Source: Domibacillus sp. PGB-M46
Lineage (GTDB): Bacteria > Bacillota > Bacilli > Bacillales > Domibacillaceae
Assembly (NCBI RefSeq): GCF_022668875.1
Contig: NZ_JAKGCR010000027.1
Location: 1-59,103, forward strand
Length of the DNA stretch: 59,103 bases
Reading direction: 5' to 3'
Shown here: piece after piece, positions 1 to 9,107 of the stretch
Layout: each line of letters opens with the position of its first letter
How positions within the stretch are numbered: position 1 is the first letter of the stretch
Program-made: the position numbers and the translations under genes
The notes under the pieces: generated by a model
Database searches by the model: none
What the model was told of the DNA's origin: nothing
Seen by the model: the letters and a program-made list of their open reading frames with translations, nothing else

Positions 1-110
1 TTTTGGCACTGGAGCGTTCAAGGAAAAAGAATGACTGAAAAAGCAGCGATTCATCCCCCACTTAGCAAGCTTGAAGTGGGGGTGTTCTCGCCAAAGATGA
101 TAAAATCATC
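1..110 (+). mobile_element. Possible right end of an IS200/IS605-type element
   Basis: A perfect 9-bp stem (CCCCCACTT at 55-63 pairing with AAGTGGGGG at 74-82) sits in a context ending TTCTCGCC that resembles the structured right ends of IS200/IS605-group elements. Bases 46-71 recur with one mismatch at 28424-28449, which supports a mobile origin. The plus strand reads as an open frame ending about position 113, but the window edge cuts off any gene, so the parent element cannot be identified. Confidence 0.4.
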
Positions 111-154
111 TTAAAAACAATCGATTTTGAGCCTTACTTTAGACATAGAAAACA

Positions 155-190
155 AAAAATGAAGTAGCTTATAATTGAGCTACTTCATCT
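155..190 (-). terminator. Rho-independent terminator after malL
   Basis: Stem GAAGTAGCT (161-169) pairs with AGCTACTTC (178-186). Read on the minus strand it is followed by a T-rich tract. It lies about 60 bp beyond the malL stop and closes the maltodextrin operon. Confidence 0.75.
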
Positions 191-246
191 TTCTCTCCAC
201 AATCTGTTTTTCCGCATAATAAATTAAACGAACATTATTAAACAGA

Positions 247-1986
247 TTACAGGTTTCCACCGATTTGCGTGAGTTCCCTTGCCATAGAACCGTCTAAATC
301 TTGGCTTTCAACAACTTTTAATTTATAAACCCTCGATTCATACGGTTTTAACATAGCCTTTTGGATATCTTCACTTTGTTTACTATCATAATTACTAATT
401 AGTAACTCCTTTGAGCTATATGTTAAATTTCCCGGTAAGTCAAAGCATGCTTCTCTATCAGAAAGATTTGTCAGAACCAGTATTGTTTCATCTTTCAACG
501 TTCTTGTGTAAGCATAAATTTGCTTATGTTTTTCCAGAAGAATATCATAAGTACCGTATATAAGTGTTGGGTTCTCCTTGCGCATTTGAATAAGTTTCTT
601 ATAGTAAAAATAAAGCGAATCTGGATCCTTTAATGCATTTTCGACATTAATCTGTTTATAGTTTGGATTAACCTTGAGCCACGGGCTTCCTGTCGTAAAT
701 CCGGCATTCCATTCCTGGTTCCACTGCATAGGCGTTCTTGAATTGTCTCGCCCGCTTCTCCAAATAGTTTCCATTATTTCATCGTGGGTTTTTCCGTTTT
801 CTGTTTCAAGCTCATATAAATTTTTAATAGCAATGTCATTATAGTCTTCAATCGACTCAAACTGAACATTCGTCATCCCGATTTCTTGCCCCTGATAAAT
901 AAATGGCGTTCCTTTCATAAGGAGATACATTGTTGCAAGAGCTTTACCTGATTGATCCCAATATTCTGTATCATTTCCAAAAGTGGAAATAGAGCGGGGA
1001 ATATCATGGTTTTCTAGAAATAATGCATTCCAACCGGATCCCTCAAGTCCTTTTTGCCAAGCAGTAAATGATTTCTTAAAAGCCGGGAGATCAATTTTAT
1101 GGTCAACGCTTTTTCCCCAAAGTTCAAAAGCTCCAAATTGGAACACCATATTAAATTTCCCATTTTCTTCTCCCACCCACAAATCTGCGTCTTCCATAGT
1201 GACTCCATTCGCTTCACCTACGGTCATGACATCATACTTATCAAGTGTCTCCCGTTTGAATTCTTCTAGGAAAACATGAATTCCCTCCTGGTTCATATGA
1301 GCGTCAAATGAAGGAACATAACGTTTATTCTCCGGATTTGGCATATCAAGGAAACCAGGCAGTTTTTTAATATGAGAAATAGCATCAATGCGAAAGCCAT
1401 CAATCCCTTTATCAAGCCACCAATTTACCATTGTATATAATTCTTGGCGCACCTTTGGATTTTCCCAATTTAAATCTGGCTGCCCGGTTGCAAAGATATG
1501 CATGTAATACTGTCCTGTTCTTTCATCGTATTCCCAAGCTGAACCGCCGAAAATGCTTTCCCAGTTATTAGGTTCCGAACCATCCTCTTTTGGGTCTGCC
1601 CATATGTAGTAATCCCGCTTTGGATTGTCTTTACTGGAACGGGATTCCGCAAACCACGCATGCTCATCTGACGTATGGTTAATGACAAGATCCATAATAA
1701 TTTTCATTTCTCGCTTATGTGCCTCTTCCAAAAGCAAATCAAAATCCTCCATGGTTCCAAATTCATCCATGATGTCTTGATAATCAGAAATGTCGTATCC
1801 ATTATCTTCATTTGGTGATTTGTAAATTGGACAAATCCAAATAACATCAATACCAAGATCTTTAAGATAATCCAGCTTTGAAATAATTCCTTGCAAATCG
1901 CCAATCCCATCCCCGTTGCTATCCATAAAACTTCGAGGATAAATTTGATAAACAACTGCTTCTTTCCACCATTTTTTTAATTCCAT
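247..1986 (-). CDS. malL: Oligo-1,6-glucosidase / alpha-glucosidase (GH13)
   Basis: A cytoplasmic GH13 enzyme of 579 residues that would split glucose from imported maltodextrins and isomaltose-type oligosaccharides. The N-terminus WWKEAVVYQIYPRSF is typical of the subfamily. Catalytic elements are visible: DGFRIDA with the nucleophile Asp near residue 199, VGEANG with the acid/base Glu near 256, and ENHDIPR with the stabilising Asp near 325. There is no signal peptide. It is the last gene of the operon, 21 bp after mdxG, and is followed by a terminator. In Bacillus subtilis malL also belongs to the mdx cluster. Exact linkage preference (alpha-1,4 against alpha-1,6) cannot be told from the sequence. 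Confidence 0.93.
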   Translation of the reverse strand: MELKKWWKEAVVYQIYPRSFMDSNGDGIGDLQGIISKLDYLKDLGIDVIWICPIYKSPNEDNGYDISDYQDIMDEFGTMEDFDLLLEEAHKREMKIIMDLVINHTSDEHAWFAESRSSKDNPKRDYYIWADPKEDGSEPNNWESIFGGSAWEYDERTGQYYMHIFATGQPDLNWENPKVRQELYTMVNWWLDKGIDGFRIDAISHIKKLPGFLDMPNPENKRYVPSFDAHMNQEGIHVFLEEFKRETLDKYDVMTVGEANGVTMEDADLWVGEENGKFNMVFQFGAFELWGKSVDHKIDLPAFKKSFTAWQKGLEGSGWNALFLENHDIPRSISTFGNDTEYWDQSGKALATMYLLMKGTPFIYQGQEIGMTNVQFESIEDYNDIAIKNLYELETENGKTHDEIMETIWRSGRDNSRTPMQWNQEWNAGFTTGSPWLKVNPNYKQINVENALKDPDSLYFYYKKLIQMRKENPTLIYGTYDILLEKHKQIYAYTRTLKDETILVLTNLSDREACFDLPGNLTYSSKELLISNYDSKQSEDIQKAMLKPYESRVYKLKVVESQDLDGSMARELTQIGGNL

Positions 1987-2006
1987 TTTTGTAACCCTCC
2001 TGTATT

Positions 2007-2846
2007 TTACCCTTTTACTGAACCGCTGGTAATTCCTTCAACATAGTATTTTTGCAGATAGATGAATAACAGAGTGATCGGGACAGCAATTAGGACACAG
2101 CCTGCTGTAAAAGCCATATATAAATGATCTGCGTTTTCCCTTGTCATCATCGAGAACAGGCCAATGGCAATCGTATATTTCTCTACATTGTCTCCCATGA
2201 TTACTTTTGCAAAAATGAAATCCATCCAGGGAGCCATGAACGCCATCAGTGCCGTATACACAATAATTGGTTTCGACAGCGGCAATGTGATCTTCGTGAA
2301 AATCTCTGCTTTTGAAGCACCGTCAATCATGGCAGATTCATCAAGTGTTCTTGGAATCGTATCGAAAAACCCTTTTGCAATAAAGAAGTTAAGGGCAGCG
2401 CCTGCAGAATATACCAGGATAAGTGCAAACAGGCTCTGAGTCAGGTTGACAGCCTTCAGCAAATAATAAACAGCAATCATGCTCATGAAAGCAGGGAACA
2501 TGGTAAGAACTAAGGAAACCTTCATAATCGGCTTTCGCATTTTGAACTGCAATCTAGATAATACATAGGCCATCGACACAGTCAAAATGGTGCTCAAAAT
2601 ACATGTGACAACAGAAACAATGAACGTATTTGTAAACCATTTAACGAATGGAAAGTTGCTGTTTCCATTGAATAGATAACGATAGTGCTCCAGCGTATAC
2701 TCCTTCGGAATAATATACGGTACAAACATACCGCCTTCTCCCCGAAAAGAAGTTAACACAATCCAGATAATTGGAAAAACCCAGATCGCCGCTAAGAAAA
2801 TGAGCAGTCCGTGAGAAAGGAAATTGCTTATTGTATCTTTTTTCAC
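2007..2846 (-). CDS. mdxG: Maltodextrin ABC transporter permease, MalG type
   Basis: Inner-membrane permease of 279 residues with about six membrane helices. The EAA loop is seen as ESAMIDGASKAEIFTKITLP near residues 170-190, which contacts the ATPase. It pairs with MdxF to import maltodextrins delivered by MdxE. Its start overlaps the mdxF stop by 4 bp (ATGA), so the two are translationally coupled. No ATPase gene is present in the cluster; in B. subtilis the shared ATPase MsmX serves this transporter, and the same is inferred here. Confidence 0.93.
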   Translation of the reverse strand: MKKDTISNFLSHGLLIFLAAIWVFPIIWIVLTSFRGEGGMFVPYIIPKEYTLEHYRYLFNGNSNFPFVKWFTNTFIVSVVTCILSTILTVSMAYVLSRLQFKMRKPIMKVSLVLTMFPAFMSMIAVYYLLKAVNLTQSLFALILVYSAGAALNFFIAKGFFDTIPRTLDESAMIDGASKAEIFTKITLPLSKPIIVYTALMAFMAPWMDFIFAKVIMGDNVEKYTIAIGLFSMMTRENADHLYMAFTAGCVLIAVPITLLFIYLQKYYVEGITSGSVKG

Positions 2847-4210
2847 CCCAGGCCATCCTCCTTCTTAAAAGAATTAGATCGAGTATAAACAAACAAAGAA
2901 AACACAGCACTCAATACAAAGGTGATAATGCCGATTACAGAAGCGATATTATAATCAGCGGTTTCAATAGTGAGCTTATAGAGCCAGGTAACCAGCAGGT
3001 CTGTTTCACCAGCAGAATAATAGTTGCTGTTTACTGGGCCGCCCTCAGTTAATAAGTAGATTACGTTAAAGTTGTTGATATTTCCTACAAACTGCTGAAT
3101 AAGGCTCGGAGTCATGACGAATAAGATTTGAGGGAATGTAATGCTCTTCAAGATCTGAAATCCATTCGCTCCGTCGATTTTGGCTGCTTCTATTTGGTCA
3201 CTTGGCAAATTCATCAATATTCCTGTAGCGACCAGCATTGTGACCGGAATACCGATCCACATATTGATTGTAATAACGGACAATTTTGCGATTAACCCAT
3301 CGGTTAAAAATGGAATCGGGGCTGAAATTAAGCCGATGTCTTCCAGGAAAACATTGACCGGGCCGGAAGCGTGCAATAAATTACGCATAATCAATAAAGA
3401 TACGAATTGCGGTACAGCCATAGTCAGCACAAACAGGGTCCTGAAGACTGCCTTTCCTTTTATTCCTTTTTTATTAATCAAAAGAGCTAACAATACGCCA
3501 AAAATAAAGGATGTTGCTGTAGCCATAAAAGCCCAGGTTAAGGTCCACCCGAGTAATGGAAAGAAAGTGCCAGCCATCCTGCCAGTCAGGATATTAGAAA
3601 AGTTTGCAAAACCAACCCAATCAAACAAGTTTTTGGGAGGCAAGTGATTATGATCAAAGCTCGTAAAGGCGATACTAATCATGTAAATCAAAGGTATTAC
3701 CGTAAAGACAAGGACACCGATTACCGGTATAGCCAATAAGGTAATATGAAACTTATCATCCAATAAGGATTTAACATCGTCTTTAAACGAAGGAATGGCC
3801 AGACCTTTTTTCTCAAGGTCTGAAATATATTGCATACTTTTAAAATGTGCATGATAGACACAAATGAACAGGATACATAGAGTAATCGCCACAATTCCAT
3901 AGATGAGCATAAGCATGGAATTATCGCCCTTCGCCAAGACCTCGATCCCTAATTCCTCGTCCATAACCCAGCCCTGCTGGGCAGTCCCCAGGGTCAGCAG
4001 TCCACCTATTGCACTGAATCCTTGAAGAATCATAAATAAAATGAATCCAATCTCCGCCGATAAAAATAAACTTCCCTTGATGAGCTGCCCTTTCGAAAGA
4101 TGCGAGGCACCCATGATAATAAAGGATAGATTCCTGACACCGCTTCCTTCCTTAAAAAAAGCAGAATATTGTTTTAAGGAAGATGAAATTGTAGAACCGA
4201 TCTGACTCAT
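2843..4210 (-). CDS. mdxF: Maltodextrin ABC transporter permease, MalF type
   Basis: Permease of 455 residues with about eight membrane helices. The first ~170 residues form the extra N-terminal membrane portion typical of Bacillus MdxF. The EAA loop is visible as EAAKIDGANGFQILKSITFP near residues 350-370. Together with MdxG it forms the translocation pore for maltodextrins. It follows mdxE after an 88-bp gap that contains a strong hairpin and overlaps mdxG by 4 bp. Confidence 0.93.
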   Translation of the reverse strand: MSQIGSTISSSLKQYSAFFKEGSGVRNLSFIIMGASHLSKGQLIKGSLFLSAEIGFILFMILQGFSAIGGLLTLGTAQQGWVMDEELGIEVLAKGDNSMLMLIYGIVAITLCILFICVYHAHFKSMQYISDLEKKGLAIPSFKDDVKSLLDDKFHITLLAIPVIGVLVFTVIPLIYMISIAFTSFDHNHLPPKNLFDWVGFANFSNILTGRMAGTFFPLLGWTLTWAFMATATSFIFGVLLALLINKKGIKGKAVFRTLFVLTMAVPQFVSLLIMRNLLHASGPVNVFLEDIGLISAPIPFLTDGLIAKLSVITINMWIGIPVTMLVATGILMNLPSDQIEAAKIDGANGFQILKSITFPQILFVMTPSLIQQFVGNINNFNVIYLLTEGGPVNSNYYSAGETDLLVTWLYKLTIETADYNIASVIGIITFVLSAVFSLFVYTRSNSFKKEDGLG

Positions 4211-4246
4211 TATTTACTCCCCCTCTCAATAATAGATCTATAAACG

Positions 4247-4289
4247 AATATTGGTTCCATACCGTTATTCGTTGTATGGAACCAATATT
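4247..4289 (-). promoter_or_regulatory. Intercistronic hairpin between mdxE and mdxF
   Basis: A 15-bp perfect inverted repeat (AATATTGGTTCCATA at 4247-4261, complement at 4275-4289) with a 13-nt loop and no U-tract. Such hairpins between a binding-protein gene and its permease genes usually protect the upstream mRNA 3' end, giving more binding protein than permease. That role is inferred from position. Confidence 0.6.
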
Positions 4290-4298
4290 GAATTTATA

Positions 4299-5528
4299 TT
4301 ACTTGCCCGACGTATCTTCTACCAATTGATCCAACTTGGCCTTCATATTTTCTTTAGCAATCTTGCCATTGTACGCATCAATGATAAGAGCATCGGCTGG
4401 CGGCCAGAATGTAACCATTTCCGGAATTTTAGGCATTACCACAGAGTTCTCTGGTTTTGCCATTTGAATAACAGTTGTTGCTTGCTCGTTTGCTTTTACG
4501 TCAGCATTTTCCTGAACTTCCTTGGATGAAGGAGTATATCCTTTCTCTTTGAAGGTTTTTTCCTGAATCTCATTACTTGCTAGATAGTTTGCAAGCTTCA
4601 TTGCTTCAAGCGGGTACTTTGTTGTTGCTTTTACCGAATACAACTTAACTCCCAGGAACGCTTTCAACTGAACCGGTCCATTGCCAAAATCAGCAGTAGG
4701 ATAAACGGCAACCCCCAAGTTATCACCCAATATTTCTTTCAATTGATTGTATGACCAAGGCCCGCCGATAAGGGAATTTATTTTTCCGCTTTCCAGGGCA
4801 CTGATTGAATCTGCGTTTACATGGACAACATTCTTGTTATTTTTCAAGTTAGAAATCCATTCCATCGCTTGAAGACCTTCTGGAGTATTAAAAGTAGATC
4901 CGTTTGCATCCTCGCCGTTATCTCCGTACAGTTTGACATTGTTGGCTAAAATGAAAGGTACTACCGTATAGTTTGCTCCTGCTTCTGACAAATTCAACCC
5001 AAGTTTCGCCTTTTTCGTAATCCCCTCAAAAGTTTTTACATCTTCTTCCGTTAATTTGCTCTTATCATAGTAGAGAAAGAGACTTTCAATTCCATACGGA
5101 TATCCATATACCTCTCCTTTGTACGATGCCGCCTGTACTGCTGGTTCAATATTAGACTTTTTAATTTCATCAGCATATTTCGTATTCTTATATACCGTTC
5201 CTGATTCTACTAATTGTCCTAATTGATCATGTGGCATACTGAAAACATCTGCTGCTGCATCCGGATCTTTCTTTACAAATTCCTGTGCTTTCCCTGTATC
5301 TGACTCAACTACTTCAATTTCATATTTTTTATCTGGATTTTCCTTGATGAAGTTATCTACTACCGTTTTGTAATATTCGCCTGAATCAGGATCTACCCAT
5401 ACTTTTAAAGTTACTTTCTCATCATTTGGCTGGCCGCTTTGCTCACTGCTGGATTCATTTGAGCACCCAGCCATAGCCATTAGAGCACTCAGGCAAACAG
5501 TTAATAGGAAAATCAATTTCTTTTTCAT
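4299..5528 (-). CDS. mdxE: Maltodextrin-binding lipoprotein
   Basis: Extracellular substrate-binding lipoprotein of 409 residues, first gene of the transporter operon. The signal peptide ends in the lipobox LMAMAGC with Cys near residue 21, followed by a Ser/Glu-rich linker. The rest fits the MalE-like binding-protein fold (for example KVTLKVWVDPDSGEYY at the mature N-terminus and NSLIGGPWSYNQLK in the middle). The region upstream of the start carries two perfect LacI-type palindromes, so transcription should be induced by maltodextrins through the adjacent regulator. Confidence 0.92.
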   Translation of the reverse strand: MKKKLIFLLTVCLSALMAMAGCSNESSSEQSGQPNDEKVTLKVWVDPDSGEYYKTVVDNFIKENPDKKYEIEVVESDTGKAQEFVKKDPDAAADVFSMPHDQLGQLVESGTVYKNTKYADEIKKSNIEPAVQAASYKGEVYGYPYGIESLFLYYDKSKLTEEDVKTFEGITKKAKLGLNLSEAGANYTVVPFILANNVKLYGDNGEDANGSTFNTPEGLQAMEWISNLKNNKNVVHVNADSISALESGKINSLIGGPWSYNQLKEILGDNLGVAVYPTADFGNGPVQLKAFLGVKLYSVKATTKYPLEAMKLANYLASNEIQEKTFKEKGYTPSSKEVQENADVKANEQATTVIQMAKPENSVVMPKIPEMVTFWPPADALIIDAYNGKIAKENMKAKLDQLVEDTSGK

Positions 5529-5715
5529 TTTTCTTTCCTCCTGTTTTTTACTTTGCTTTCAACGTCTATACAAAACGTTTTAAACTATTAGAATATAGCC
5601 TCCAAAAAGTGATATTACCCTTATTAACTTTTATAAAGCAGTGCGCGTATGTCAGCGCTATCATCTCTGACTCCAAAACAATAAATTTAATCAACAAGGT
5701 GCATTCTTTGACTTG

Positions 5716-5729
5716 CGTAACCGGTTACG
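5716..5729. promoter_or_regulatory. LacI-family operator 1, upstream of mdxE
   Basis: Perfect 14-bp palindrome CGTAACCGGTTACG with the central CCGG expected for LacI/GalR-type operators. Its centre is 43 bp (about four helical turns) from operator 2, so both lie on the same DNA face. Confidence 0.8.
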
Positions 5730-5757
5730 TAAATGTGCAAAAGACTTATGTTTATTA

Positions 5758-5773
5758 ACGTAACCGGTTACGT
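5758..5773. promoter_or_regulatory. LacI-family operator 2, upstream of mdxE
   Basis: Perfect 16-bp palindrome ACGTAACCGGTTACGT. It lies between the end of the regulator gene and mdxE and shares its core with operators 1 and 3. Confidence 0.8.
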
Positions 5774-5789
5774 AAAAGTCTAAAAAAAA

Positions 5790-6797
5790 CTATAGACTAT
5801 TTACACTTTGTCTCTCAACAACTCGATGTGAAACAATGTAATTCTTTTTTACTGCTTTGTTTGATTCAATCATCTCGAAAATCAAATTTGCAGCTTTTTC
5901 GGCCATCTCACTGTGTGATAGTGAAACTGATGTTAGCGGGGGATTCAAAAATTCACAAAACTTCACATTGTCCATGCCAATGACGGATATATCTTCAGGA
6001 ACCTTTATGCCCAATTGATAAGCTGCAGATAAAACACCCATACCGATTTCATCATTTTCAGTGAAGATAGCTGTTAAACCAGGAACCTGTCCAATTAATT
6101 TTGTCAGGCCAGTTGCACCATCTTCACAAGAAAATCTGCCATATACAACATGATCTTCATTGGCCGAAAGCTTGTGATCTAAAAGAGCAGTCTTAAATCC
6201 TTCCACCCTAGGTAGATGATTACCTGCAACCCATTCTTCTTTATTGCCGCTTATCATTCCGACCTTTTTATGCCCTTGCTGAATTAAATATTTCGTTGCC
6301 ATATAAGCTGCAGCGTAGTCATCTGCTGTGACAGAAGAGACCGGATACTCTGAATCAGTCGACAAAAGAACTATCGGAATTTTTGTTTTTTCAATGTAAT
6401 CATAATACTCTTTTTGTAAAATTGTACTAGCTAAAATAATCCCATCTACTCGTTTTTCATGCAGTAGCTTGAGATACTTCATCGTTTTCGCACCTTTTGA
6501 CTCGGTATGACAGACGATAATACTTGAGCCTGCTTTGTGAGCAACTGCCTCAATTTCATTTAAAAAGTTTGTAGTTAAGGAGCTTATTAAATCGGGTAAC
6601 ACAATTCCAATCGTGTGTGTTTTCTTATTGGTTAGGCTTCGCGCAACCGCATTCGGGTTATACTCTAACTCTTCAATAGCTTTAAGTACATGCCTTTTTG
6701 TTTTTTCGGAGTAACCACCCTGATCGTTCAACACCCTTGATACTGTTGCTTTCGATACATTTGCTCTCTCAGCCACATCCATTATTGTAACAGTCAT
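5790..6797 (-). CDS. mdxR: LacI/GalR-family regulator of the maltodextrin operon
   Basis: DNA-binding regulator of 335 residues. The N-terminal helix-turn-helix MDVAERANVSKATVSRVLN is followed by the YNPNAVARSL hinge and a periplasmic-binding-like sugar sensor domain (THTIGIVLPDL onward). It lies directly upstream of mdxE on the same strand, as in the B. subtilis mdx cluster. Palindromes with the same core occur twice before mdxE and once before this gene, so it probably represses both the transporter operon and itself until maltodextrin is present. The symbol is assigned by synteny; other LacI members would look alike. Confidence 0.9.
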   Translation of the reverse strand: MTVTIMDVAERANVSKATVSRVLNDQGGYSEKTKRHVLKAIEELEYNPNAVARSLTNKKTHTIGIVLPDLISSLTTNFLNEIEAVAHKAGSSIIVCHTESKGAKTMKYLKLLHEKRVDGIILASTILQKEYYDYIEKTKIPIVLLSTDSEYPVSSVTADDYAAAYMATKYLIQQGHKKVGMISGNKEEWVAGNHLPRVEGFKTALLDHKLSANEDHVVYGRFSCEDGATGLTKLIGQVPGLTAIFTENDEIGMGVLSAAYQLGIKVPEDISVIGMDNVKFCEFLNPPLTSVSLSHSEMAEKAANLIFEMIESNKAVKKNYIVSHRVVERQSVNSL

Positions 6798-6823
6798 AAT
6801 ATACCTTCTTTCTAACTAACTAA

Positions 6824-6837
6824 CGAAACCGGTTACG
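6824..6837. promoter_or_regulatory. LacI-family operator 3, upstream of the regulator gene
   Basis: CGAAACCGGTTACG differs at one position from the operator 1/2 core. It lies 27 bp upstream of the regulator start codon, suggesting autoregulation. Confidence 0.7.
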
Positions 6838-7049
6838 TAAATCAGAATAACATGAAATGATAGCCCTTTCAATAATATCTTTTAAAAAAAATAAAATTTC
6901 AGAAAAAAACCAAAATAAAGCAGCTTTTAGTTAAGATACTTTATGTTTTTCTATTTTCTTATTGAATTAACCTGCCTCGCTAGTTTAACAAGAAAATTAA
7001 CAATACTCTCTAACAAGGCTTTCTTCTAAGTCAGTTATCGAAAGGAGCC

Positions 7050-7110
7050 TTTTACTTAACAATTTCGCTCAAGTGCTGACTAATTATGCAGGTACACCTG
7101 TTAAGTAAAA
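7050..7110. repeat. 12-bp inverted repeat around a 37-bp centre
   Basis: TTTTACTTAACA (7050-7061) is perfectly complementary to TGTTAAGTAAAA (7099-7110). It lies in an otherwise gene-free stretch (6838-7180). It could be a terminator or the footprint of a small mobile element; the sequence does not decide. Confidence 0.45.
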
Positions 7111-7179
7111 AACTATTTGTTTTTCCATTTATCCATTAGTAAATATGAAAATGTTTATCAGCTAATACATGAAACCGCA

Positions 7180-7790
7180 CTCCCTCAATTGTCATAAACT
7201 ATACGAAATCTTCGTTATTGTACACACAAAGAGCAACTCTTAAACTGTGGGTTATTTGAAAGAACGGCAATACTAGTTCCGTCATAACCAATTCAAAAGA
7301 TGCTTGTATCCTGATTTACTTTCGCTACGATTGTTTCTGTGATTTTTCCTTCCCAACCTCCTGTCCATTCTCATTGTTCCACACTAAACACATCTTTATT
7401 TGCTGACCATACAACGATTTCACCTGCTGTTCCTGCTGTAATGAACCAGGGGAACATTTCTTGGAATTGCTTTTCATTTTGAATCTCCGTAACTGCTATA
7501 GTTAGCTGTGGGCTTTGGAACAAGTATTTGTAATAAATATTTGCTCCCTCGCAATCACTTTCATACTCTTCTTTCTAGGAAGAAAGGATTTCAGAACAAA
7601 AGTAAATGGGATATGCTTTAATGTTTTTCATCCATAAACGCACGAAGTTTTTATCACACTCAGGAAGATAAAAGTCACTTATATCAAAAACATAACTTGC
7701 AGTTCCTTCAATAGCAACCGGAAAATAACCACCAGCATCGGGCTTATTAGTAAAATAATGTTTCGGAAGATAGGCTATTCCAACATCCAC
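7180..7790 (-). pseudogene. Decayed gene of unknown function
   Basis: Bases 7575-7790 encode a 71-residue open segment (starting MDVGIAYLPKHYFTNKPDAG) that ends at a stop. The same frame then continues for about 100 more codons with further in-frame stops, with coherent protein-like text such as FPWFITAGTAGEIVVWSANK. This looks like one ~190-residue cytoplasmic protein interrupted by nonsense mutations. I do not recognise the family. The neighbouring SMI1/KNR4 protein and small membrane proteins make an immunity-type origin possible, but that is a guess. Confidence 0.5.
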
Positions 7791-7942
7791 ACGTATTCAC
7801 CCTTTTATTAATGAATTATTTATTAAATCTTAATATACCATTATGCAGCAGGATTTGAATGTCATACTCGTTAGTTAGCATAGGATTATGTGGTATTATA
7901 AAAAGAATAAATTTTAGCTATATGACTGATTAGCAACCAGTC

Positions 7943-8188
7943 GTGATAAAGTTGATCATTGAAATAGACGGTATGTTTCATCAAGCTTTACTGACAGGTA
8001 AAAAGTGTTCTAAAACACAATTAAGAAAAATGTATTTTCAAGCCCAAGAATTAACTTATGAGATGGAAGACTTTCCACAAGTGTTTTGCAGACTACATCA
8101 TTTTGACCAAGTACCTTATACAGAAGATATAACGGTTGATTTTGTAATGGACACTGATACAGACAGAATTTACTCACCTTTCTCTTAG
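7943..8188 (+). CDS. Hypothetical small protein
   Basis: An 81-residue soluble, acidic protein with a GTG start and no convincing ribosome binding site. It has no signal peptide or membrane segment; text such as LTYEMEDFPQVFCRLHHF gives no family I can name. Its stop overlaps the start of a GGTCAACTGTTAACAGG repeat that marks the boundary to the next small gene. Confidence 0.45.
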   Translation: MIKLIIEIDGMFHQALLTGKKCSKTQLRKMYFQAQELTYEMEDFPQVFCRLHHFDQVPYTEDITVDFVMDTDTDRIYSPFS

Positions 8189-8204
8189 GTCAACTGTTAA
8201 CAGG
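8188..8204. repeat. Cassette-boundary repeat (partial copy)
   Basis: GGTCAACTGTTAACAGG matches the left half of the ~75-bp element seen complete at 9108 and 9950. It lies between two small genes. Confidence 0.45.
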
Positions 8205-8234
8205 TAAAAATGAATGCAACATAAATGATGTTAT

Positions 8235-8471
8235 GTGATTTGGATGGTGTTTATTGTCGTGAATACTTTATTAATAGTTACAGGAATCATCTGTATAGTC
8301 ATTTCATTGTTTATCTTTATACCAGCAATTAAGAAAGCTAATACTGCTAAGGAAAAATGGGGAGAAATTTTAGAATTTGTTTTAGACCCTTTCACTGGAT
8401 TAACTGGAGTGTTTTACTTAGGGCTTTTGTTAATCTTTTTTGGCTTAGTGAGGATGTTTGAATTAATATAG
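8235..8471 (+). CDS. Small membrane protein
   Basis: A 78-residue protein with two hydrophobic segments (about residues 3-28 and 56-76) joined by a charged loop (KKANTAKEKWGEILEF). The start is GTG and the ribosome binding site is weak. It is followed by a strong inverted repeat and a terminator, so it ends its own transcription unit. I do not recognise the family. Confidence 0.5.
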   Translation: MIWMVFIVVNTLLIVTGIICIVISLFIFIPAIKKANTAKEKWGEILEFVLDPFTGLTGVFYLGLLLIFFGLVRMFELI

Positions 8472-8483
8472 AGTTTTTTTCGG

Positions 8484-8509
8484 ATGCAACATAAAGGATT
8501 ATGTTGCAT
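8484..8509. repeat. 11-bp perfect inverted repeat
   Basis: ATGCAACATAA (8484-8494) and TTATGTTGCAT (8499-8509) surround AGGA. A degenerate version occurs at 8214-8237. It directly precedes a terminator. Confidence 0.5.
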
Positions 8510-8512
8510 TGG

Positions 8513-8547
8513 AAAAGCCCCGGCTGTCAAAGGCAGCCGGGGCTTTT
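8513..8547 (+). terminator. Strong Rho-independent terminator
   Basis: A 14-bp perfect GC-rich stem (AAAAGCCCCGGCTG with its complement) and a 7-nt loop. The stem ends in A- and T-runs, so it can work in both directions. Confidence 0.85.
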
Positions 8548-8557
8548 AATATATAGT

Positions 8558-8578
8558 AAGGACAGACTGTTGATTAAC
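8558..8578. repeat. Cassette-boundary repeat (right half)
   Basis: GACAGACTGTTGATTAAC resembles the right end of the ~75-bp element at 9108 and 9950. It lies just before the next small gene. Confidence 0.4.
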
Positions 8579-8677
8579 TATATGTTAATTTAATCCACTA
8601 TTCTTTTGAACGAAGATAGAGATAAACTTAGATAATCATTACATTTCTATTTGTTTGAAAGAAGGAATTATCAGCTA

Positions 8678-9064
8678 ATGAAAAAGAAAAAAGTGTTACT
8701 CCGATGGGTTATTGTTCTGTCAGCATTATATACTTTAGGGCATATTCTATTTGGTTTTGATGAAACCCAATCAATAAGAGCCATTACTAGTTTAATTGGA
8801 GCAGCCCTCTTTGTAAGCATACTTCTCTATCTAAATTTAAAAGAGCAAGAAACAACCGGACAAAAGGATACTCCTTTAACTTTAGGGATGAGCAAAAGTT
8901 TATTTAAACTTGTAAGCATCTTCATTCTTCTCGGTATTGCTAAACACCTTTACTTTTTGCTTCACGGAGCAATCACCTACTTTACTTGGGAAAGTTTTGG
9001 GGCTGATTTTCTCGCTTTATTTATCTCTGTTGTTTGTTTTTTTATGTTTTTAAAAATTAAATAG
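8678..9064 (+). CDS. Small multi-spanning membrane protein
   Basis: A 128-residue protein with four predicted membrane helices, joined by a Lys/Glu/Gln-rich loop near residues 53-68. The ATG at 8678 is preferred over an upstream in-frame TTG because GAAGGA lies about 11 nt before it. No known family is recognised. It is flanked on both sides by copies of the boundary repeat, like its neighbours. Confidence 0.6.
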   Translation: MKKKKVLLRWVIVLSALYTLGHILFGFDETQSIRAITSLIGAALFVSILLYLNLKEQETTGQKDTPLTLGMSKSLFKLVSIFILLGIAKHLYFLLHGAITYFTWESFGADFLALFISVVCFFMFLKIK

Positions 9065-9107
9065 AGGTTGAACAGTAATTTTTGAAAAAGTCCTCACCCA
9101 AATTTCT

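Noticed and set aside
3180-3647. A 155-codon plus-strand gene inside mdxF
   Set aside because: Antisense shadow of a clear permease gene.
5560-5590. cre site upstream of mdxE
   Set aside because: The sequence around CAAAACGTTTTAAAC lacks the TG/CA positions required by the consensus.
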